Of a stretch of 12,180 bases of DNA, positions 7,750 through 12,180 are shown piece by piece; position 1 is the stretch's first letter; each line of letters opens with the position of its first letter. Origin of the DNA: Acanthaster planci (lineage: Eukaryota; Echinodermata; Asteroidea; Valvatida; Acanthasteridae). A program made the position numbers and the translations under genes. The stretch lies in assembly GCF_001949145.1 (NCBI RefSeq), contig NW_019091401.1, forward strand, positions 447,648 through 459,827, in the 5' to 3' direction. The notes beneath the pieces are model-generated. The model worked only from the letters and a program-made list of their open reading frames with translations. It made no database searches and had not been told where the DNA came from.

Positions 7750-7760
7750 CTTGTAACAAT

Positions 7761-8049
7761 CAGGGCCCAATTTCTCGGCGCTGCTTAGCACATGATTTCA
7801 CGCTTACAGAGGCTCTGCATATTTCATGCATAGCATAAACAGTAAGTACAGCCAAATGCATCCTAACCTTGGAGGAAAGATTTGCTTAACTTTAGTGATG
7901 TAACAACAGAAATCTCTATCTGCAAGCAACCGTAAGCACAACCACCCTGAGCACCGCCATGAAATAGTGCTCAAGGTTAGCACATTTTCTGCTAGTTCGC
8001 ATGATTTTTCTTCTGACCGTGTTAAGAAGCCCCATGAAATTGGGCCCTG
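7761..8049. mobile_element. MITE with CAGGGCCCAATTTC terminal inverted repeats
   Basis: The left end CAGGGCCCAATTTC is matched perfectly by GAAATTGGGCCCTG at the right end. Similarity continues inward to about 31 bp (left CTGCTTAGCAC, right CTTCTTAACAC when reversed). The element is 289 bp, has no coding capacity, and contains further related words (GCTTAACT, GGTTAGCACA). The CAGGG start suggests the hAT superfamily, but the flanking 8-mers (GTAACAAT and ACCCCACC) are not duplicates, so the insertion site has changed or the class is different. Only 11 bp separate it from the preceding element. Confidence 0.75.
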
Positions 8050-8249
8050 ACCCCACCCAGCCTGTCACACCCTGCACTCCCCAGCACCCTATGGTTTTAC
8101 GGATTTAACTGCGACCCACAATTAGAGTCTGTGTTGATGGGTTGAAACGTAGATGTTTTGGTCATTTAGGGAAATTTTTATTATTACAGTGGACTGAAAA
8201 ACTTTAGGTGACTTTTTCTTGTTTTTTTTTCATTTTTCCCTGTGTTTAG

Positions 8250-8391
8250 ATTTGGGAAGGCCTCATTGCCAGGTGAATGTCCTGCCATGGCTGCCTACAT
8301 GAACGTTGAGGCTGGCTAGTGTTATGGTGCCAGTGGACTGACCGATGACATCTCCAAAGTGAAGAGGCAGGTTACGTCATAAATAGCACAG
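8250..8391 (+). CDS. Acidic protein gene, exon with two in-frame stops
   Basis: A very strong acceptor (TTTTTTTTCATTTTTCCCTGTGTTTAG) and donor (ACAG|GTAAGA) bound 142 nt. It enters in the phase left at 6670 and leaves in phase 0, exactly as the last exon needs. The frame reads EFGKASLPGECPAMAAYM, then NVEAG, TAG (8317-8319), CYGASGLTDDISKVKRQVTS, TAA (8380-8382), IAQ. The other frames close sooner. Possible meanings: a poison exon whose TAG lies 72 bases before the exon junction and would invite decay; an alternative C-terminus; pseudogene lesions or base errors; or use of internal sites. A good internal donor (CCAG|GTGAAT, 8273) exists, and a 37-nt sub-exon 8334-8370 would avoid both stops and keep both phases, though its acceptor is poor. 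Confidence 0.5.
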
Positions 8392-8756
8392 GTAAGAATC
8401 CTGTGTTTCATATCATTGCTGGCTTTCTGCAAGGATGAATCTGGGAAAGGGAGAAGGGGCCAACTGGGGTTATTATGACCACAAAAGGAGCAAAAATTGT
8501 TTTCATTTGAAAAATGAAAGGATATTTCGGTCCATTTTACTTCCCTTCTTTTGAAAAGTGAAAATGTAGCTAACTCCTCAAACGACTTTAAAAATTAAAA
8601 AAAGTTGGCCCCCAGAATCAAGTTTGTTCCTGCTCCTCGAAAAAGCAGTTGGGTCTTGGATCCACCCTCAGGTGCTTGTGGCTAGCTTTTAGGGCAACCC
8701 TGACCAAGGGATGGTAGTGTGCATTGTCTCAACCAAGCAAGATGATAAGGATGAGG
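8392..8756 (+). other. Intron sequence left of the piggyBac-type element
   Basis: No exon could be supported. A 23-nt segment ending CCACCCTCAG|GTGCTT (near 8671) would be phase-compatible as a microexon but has a poor acceptor, so it is not called. Confidence 0.45.
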
Positions 8757-8760
8757 TTAA

Positions 8761-9360
8761 CCACTTCCTGCCGGGGACTCCGGAATCGGAGACATATGGT
8801 CTATATGCGTGGCCGGGGTCTCCGAACTTGGACAAAGGAAACAGGGCCCTGTAACAAAAGACCGTACCCCGAACAAAAGACCAGGCTGCTGGGCATTACC
8901 GACATTTTTCACTCTCAAAAGTGGGGATAATCCAGCCTTGTTTTGAAACCGTATACCAGGGTTTGGGGCATTGACAGCGAGCGGTTTACCACTGGGGACA
9001 AAAGCGCTCCACCACCGCTCCACCACCGCAGGGATGACCCACACAGCACCACTGCACGCTAATCTGGCCCCTATTGAAAAGAGGTCAGCAGTGCACTGAG
9101 GCAGGTTCGTGAACAAAAGACAGTTATACAACACTGCACAATCTGGGCTCTGTTTACAAGGCTGCAGGCCTGGCTGAAATACTCAGGCGTCAATGAAGGT
9201 CACCTGTCAACTTAGAGTAGTGCCTAAAAATTACTTTGTGCGGCTATAAATGACCGTTAAATGAAATGATGAATCTTTGAAGGATTTTGAAAATGGAAAA
9301 AAATGATAGTCATGCCGGCCCCGCATCATCAACATTGAAAAATGCCCAGGCATGAAGTGG
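8761..9360. mobile_element. piggyBac-type non-autonomous element (600 bp)
   Basis: The left end CCACTTCCTGCCGGGG matches the reverse complement of the right end, CCACTTCATGCCTGGG, at 14 of 16 positions. TTAA lies directly outside both ends (8757-8760 and 9361-9364), the target duplication that defines piggyBac insertions. The interior has GC-rich subterminal sequence (GCCGGGGACTCCGG at the left, GCCGGCCCCGC near the right) and a short duplicated CCACCGCTCCACCACCG. No transposase can be read; a minus frame of 125 codons (9134-8757) has no recognisable motif and runs into the terminal repeat. It lies in the last intron of the acidic-protein gene. Confidence 0.8.
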
Positions 9361-9364
9361 TTAA

Positions 9365-10570
9365 ACCCTTGTAACCAGGGCAAGCTAGTTGAATGCACCC
9401 ACTGTACTGGAATTGTTCACAATTCCCTGGCCTAAAGTTCCTTTTCTTTCATGGTTCGTTGCTGTTTCATGATAAATTACCATTGATCATTGGTCCACAT
9501 TTCCTGAGACAAATTCAAAGAGCAATTTGGGTTTCATAGTTTTAATAGTAAAACTCATGAAATGAAGTGTCTAATCATAGGCATAAATACCTTTAGACCA
9601 ACAACAGCAGGGGCATAATTCAAGGAAAGTTTCCATTTTTAATAATGATGAGCAAATGGCTGCCTTGTCCCCTGGGGTTTTATGATTTGCTCTGCAGCAC
9701 TGCTCTACACTAGAGAAGATGGATTGGGGGCAACTGTGGCAATTGTCCATCTAACATTATTTGGCCCTGTTGGTCTTTCATTAAAGTTCTAACCCGGCGC
9801 AGTTCAATTTTTCTTCCTCTTAATATTGCCCATTATTACAAGCCATTAGTAGAAGCCAAGGTGCACATTATGTGAAATTCAGAGAAATTCCTGTTTAGTG
9901 GATGTATTGAAAGCAAATTTAACATATTTTCTCAAGTTTCATCTGATAGAGCACTGAGAACTGTTTTCAAAACATTTTTAAAAATTAAACTCACATACAT
10001 TATGAGGATTTGTTCAGGCTTTTTGAAGGTGAGCAATGAATATGGACAAAAATTGAAGAGTTCATAGCTCTTGTTTAAAAGAGGATCAACTCAACAGACT
10101 TGTGACCACTGTTGAAATATTTCTGCCCACACTTACAGGATCAATCGTTGACTTCTGTAGGAGCTGTTGGTCCTTAGATATTTTAGGGTTGTGGTCTTCC
10201 CTGATTGATGTTACAGTGTTACTGTAAAACAGCGCCCTCACTTGTTAGGAAAGGGAGCAGACCTTTTAAGTGTTTAAAAATGTCACTTTTGATTCACTAA
10301 ATCCTAAAGGGCTAGCAGTGACTGGAAAAATATTTTTAACAGAGTACAATTCACAAATGCTTTCCAAGGTAATAGGTCAACAGTGTCAAAGGAATCCTCT
10401 TGTCATAACTCTTTTTTTGACATGAAAATGGAGAGAAAGCAATAGACAATAACATTTTTTAATGAAATAAAAGGTGTAAAACAAGGAGTGTACAAGGATC
10501 CTGTAATTTTTGAAGAAGTGTCTCAATTTCTGGTGCAACTTAGTTCCTTTGTGATTGATTTCTTCCCCAG
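9365..10570 (+). other. Last intron, remaining part
   Basis: AT-rich, with no supportable exon. A 36-codon frame beginning near 9680 (MICSAALLYTREDG) has an acceptor-like site within it but ends without a donor. A perfect hairpin TTACAGT-GTT-ACTGTAA lies at 10211-10227. The intron ends in GATTTCTTCCCCAG. Confidence 0.45.
10211..10227. repeat. Perfect short inverted repeat
   Basis: TTACAGT and ACTGTAA flank a 3-base loop, forming a 7-bp stem. It could be a transposon end or chance; no partner end was found. Confidence 0.4.
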
Positions 10571-10735
10571 ACCTCCTCCTATGAAAGCTGTGGGTATGCC
10601 CCAGGAGAAGCAGACCATGATGCTGATGAGAAGAGCGCCCTCGCCCCCTTCAACCTGGACAGAAGGAAGATGGAGGACAAGATCCTACGGGACATCACAG
10701 AGATGATTCATGAGAATGTCAAGGCGAGGAAGTAA
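10571..10735 (+). CDS. Acidic protein gene, terminal coding exon
   Basis: A strong acceptor (GATTTCTTCCCCAG) begins a 54-codon frame ending in TAA at 10733-10735. It reads TSSYESCGYAPGEADHDAD, then SALAPFNLDRRKMEDKI and LRDITEMIHENVKARK. The last 25 or so residues are charged and amphipathic with regular hydrophobic spacing, so a C-terminal helix is likely. This frame is clearly more protein-like than the overlapping +1 frame (PPPMKAVGMPQEK...), which would be read if the exon at 8250 were skipped. It requires entry in phase 0, which the full 8250-8391 exon supplies. I do not recognise the family; a helix after a disordered acidic region suggests a protein-protein contact, which is inference. 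Confidence 0.75.
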   Translation, partial: TSSYESCGYAPGEADHDADEKSALAPFNLDRRKMEDKILRDITEMIHENVKARK

Positions 10736-11602
10736 CTCCGATAGATGCCAGTCCTCGCCTCCATCACTTTTTCTCAAAATGTCCTAAAGTGAAACACATA
10801 CATGTACATCATTTTGCCACAATTGTCGCATTTTCTTTGGCCTAAAATCAAAATGTTCCCATTTCCATAACGGGGGGGGGGAGTCCTAGCAAAAGAGGGT
10901 GCAATTTGCAGAAAAAAGAGGGTGCTATTTCCTATGTTGAAATGTCAGTTGATACACATACATATTTGTGTGTTCTTATTCATGTAAAACAATTCTCTTG
11001 TGTGGCTGCTTGTTTTGTTGTTGGCTCATAACGTGGCCGTTCCAATTTCGGAGTTTATTGACATCTTAACTTTCGAGTCACTGTCATCGGTCCAAATTTT
11101 TTTTTTTAAGTTTCAAGCAAACTTGTGATGTTCAGTAAAAGTGCGCAGAAAATTTGGGAGCCAAGAGGCATGTTCTGTATACCAAATTGTTCAGTATAGT
11201 GACGTTGTACTGTACTTACATCCACATTATTCATGACTTACGAGGTACTCTTTAAATTGAATAGACAATTGGTCGGTTTGCTTTCAAAGAAAGACTATTG
11301 CTTGCCTTTAATTTCTTTCTTTTCATCGTAATGCATTGAATCAAATTAATGCACATTCAAAAACATTCATGTGCATGTACTTAATTCCCATTTGGAAAAA
11401 CGGTAGACACTTCAATACTACTTCTTTTGAGGAGAAAAGCTTGTAAAAATTGCACATTTTTAAATATTGAATGGTGTTCCTATTCAGGCAGCCAAATACC
11501 AGCACTGTTCAGTCAACCCAGTGGCTATATTCTGAACCTCACTTTTAACAAGTTCGCCCCCCGAACAGAGATATAGTCAAATGGGAAGAACCACTGATAT
11601 TG
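10736..11602 (+). other. Probable 3' untranslated or downstream sequence
   Basis: Follows the TAA of the terminal exon. It holds a run of ten G (10872-10881), a repeated AAGAGGGTGC (near 10893 and 10917), a T run at about 11099-11107 and TACATGTA-type words. No open frame of note. Confidence 0.45.
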
Positions 11603-11675
11603 GGCTGGATAGCTCAGTTGGTAGAGCACTGGTACAATGTTTCAGGGGTCGCAGGTTCAAATCCCACTCCGGTCA
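11603..11675 (+). tRNA. tRNA-like sequence, probably a pseudogene or tRNA-derived
   Basis: Exactly 73 nt, with cloverleaf spacing: acceptor strands GGCTGGA and TCCGGTC pair in all seven positions (two G-U), the D stem GCTC/GAGC is perfect, and the discriminator is A. The A box TAGCTCAGTTGG and B box GGTTCAAATCC are good, and nine T follow within two bases as a polymerase III terminator. Defects: the anticodon stem CTGGT/TTCAG has one T-T mismatch and one G-U; position 33 is C, not T; the T stem GCAGG/CCCAC has two mismatches. By position the anticodon would read AAT (Ile), which is unreliable. Either a decayed tRNA or the head of a tRNA-derived repeat, still probably able to recruit polymerase III. 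It lies in the 3' region of the acidic-protein gene, same strand. Confidence 0.6.
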
Positions 11676-11684
11676 ATTTTTTTT
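11676..11684 (+). terminator. Polymerase III-type T-run terminator
   Basis: An A followed by an uninterrupted T run directly after the tRNA-like sequence, the usual stop signal for polymerase III. T runs are common in this AT-rich sequence, so position is the main support. Confidence 0.45.
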
Positions 11685-12114
11685 TCATCTTTAAATTCTA
11701 TGTGCATTTTTTCCAAGCTGTACATCCACATTGCCAGAGCATTAGAAAAGTCTCTCACTTAAAATTATCACAAAACTGCAAGTGGCAAACTGTAGTCAGT
11801 GCTGAAAGGTCATTACTGCAAAATGTAATTTTTGAAAACACTCTATGGGCCTTACTCCGTGTACGAAAGACATATTAGATTAAAACTTTTTTTTAGTGAT
11901 AAAACTAGTTTTTTGCAGCCAACATGTTTAAATTTTAACCAATTCTGTTTAAAATGTCTAAAACAATATTTTTCACGAAACACCTTTTCGTGTATTCTAA
12001 GGACCTTTTAGCACTGACATGAAATTTTTCATTTGAAAAAATACCTTGCAAAAATGTTTTGTATGTAAAACAATCATTTATTGCTATAACCAGTTAATTT
12101 CTATTTGCAAGTGA

Positions 12115-12120
12115 AATAAA
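12115..12120 (+). promoter_or_regulatory. Canonical poly(A) signal AATAAA
   Basis: AATAAA about 1.4 kb after the TAA of the terminal coding exon, followed by T-rich and TGT-containing sequence. An ATTAAA variant lies earlier at 11879-11884. Either could end the acidic-protein transcript; cleavage sites cannot be seen. Confidence 0.35.
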
Positions 12121-12180
12121 TGCTCATTTATTTAAACTAGCAGAACAACTTGTTTGTACATGTATATCTATGTGTAAAAC

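Noticed and set aside
7575-7838. Plus-strand frames of 87 and 65 codons
   Set aside because: They cross from one transposon into the next and have no coding character.
8649-8671. 23-nt possible microexon before CAG|GTGCTT
   Set aside because: Phase-compatible with use of the internal donor at 8273 but with a purine-rich acceptor; too short to support.
8757-9134. 125-codon minus-strand frame
   Set aside because: It lies inside the piggyBac-type element, runs into its terminal repeat and shows no transposase motif.
9680-9790. 36-codon frame MICSAALLYTREDG with an internal acceptor-like site
   Set aside because: No donor, no matching phase need and no recognisable motif.
10488-10706. 72-codon plus-strand frame reading PPPMKAVGMPQEK
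   Set aside because: It overlaps the terminal exon in another frame; the TSSYESCG...NVKARK frame is more protein-like and fits the phase of the preceding exon.
11600-11878. 92-codon plus-strand frame starting MGWIAQLVEHW
   Set aside because: Its first part is the tRNA-like sequence read as protein; such frames are a common artefact over tRNA genes.
1-12180. CRISPR arrays, operons, bacterial promoters or ribosome binding sites
   Set aside because: None seen; the only tandem array has no spacers and the sequence is spliced-gene DNA.

Overview
The window looks like nuclear DNA of a marine invertebrate deuterostome (echinoderm, hemichordate or amphioxus-like). This rests on small exons bounded by GT/AG splice sites, AT-rich introns, frequent TACATGTA words, fossil DNA transposons, and relics of families (SAP/SWIM proteins, IFI44-like GTPases) that I associate with such genomes. 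Nothing looks prokaryotic, and most long open frames are shadows in introns or repeats. The assignment is from pattern recognition; no search was run.

Left third (1-4300). The minus strand carries a decayed SAP-domain/SWIM zinc-finger gene (about 1817 down to 706). Its domains remain in order but are split by frame changes, and one intron has a damaged donor. Between 3326 and 3013 on the minus strand lie two phase-compatible putative exons of an unrecognised gene, with a weak third at 2713-2635. On the plus strand, 3704-3822 is an isolated exon-like piece resembling the GTPase core of the IFI44 family. Weaker fragments sit at 106-176 (+), 468-500 (-) and 2411-2491 (+).

Right two thirds (4300-12180). 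One plus-strand, multi-exon gene of unknown identity dominates. Exons at 4928-5006, 5351-5418, about 5705-5779, 6529-6670, 8250-8391 and 10571-10735 join with matching phases into an acidic Ser/Asp/Glu-rich protein with a charged, helical C-terminus. Two features complicate it. Exon 4 runs into five tandem 69-bp units; units 2-5 each carry an in-frame TAA that overlaps a possible 5' splice site. The exon at 8250-8391 fits both neighbouring phases but has an in-frame TAG and TAA, so it may be a poison exon, a lesion or an assembly problem. A poly(A) signal lies at 12115-12120.

Its introns hold three non-autonomous DNA transposons: a CAGGGTTCC-ended element with a 6-bp target duplication (7473-7749), a CAGGGCCCAATTTC-ended element 11 bp further on (7761-8049), and a 600-bp piggyBac-type element between TTAA sites (8761-9360). 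A 73-nt tRNA-like sequence with good A and B boxes and a T-run terminator sits at 11603-11675, beyond the last coding exon.
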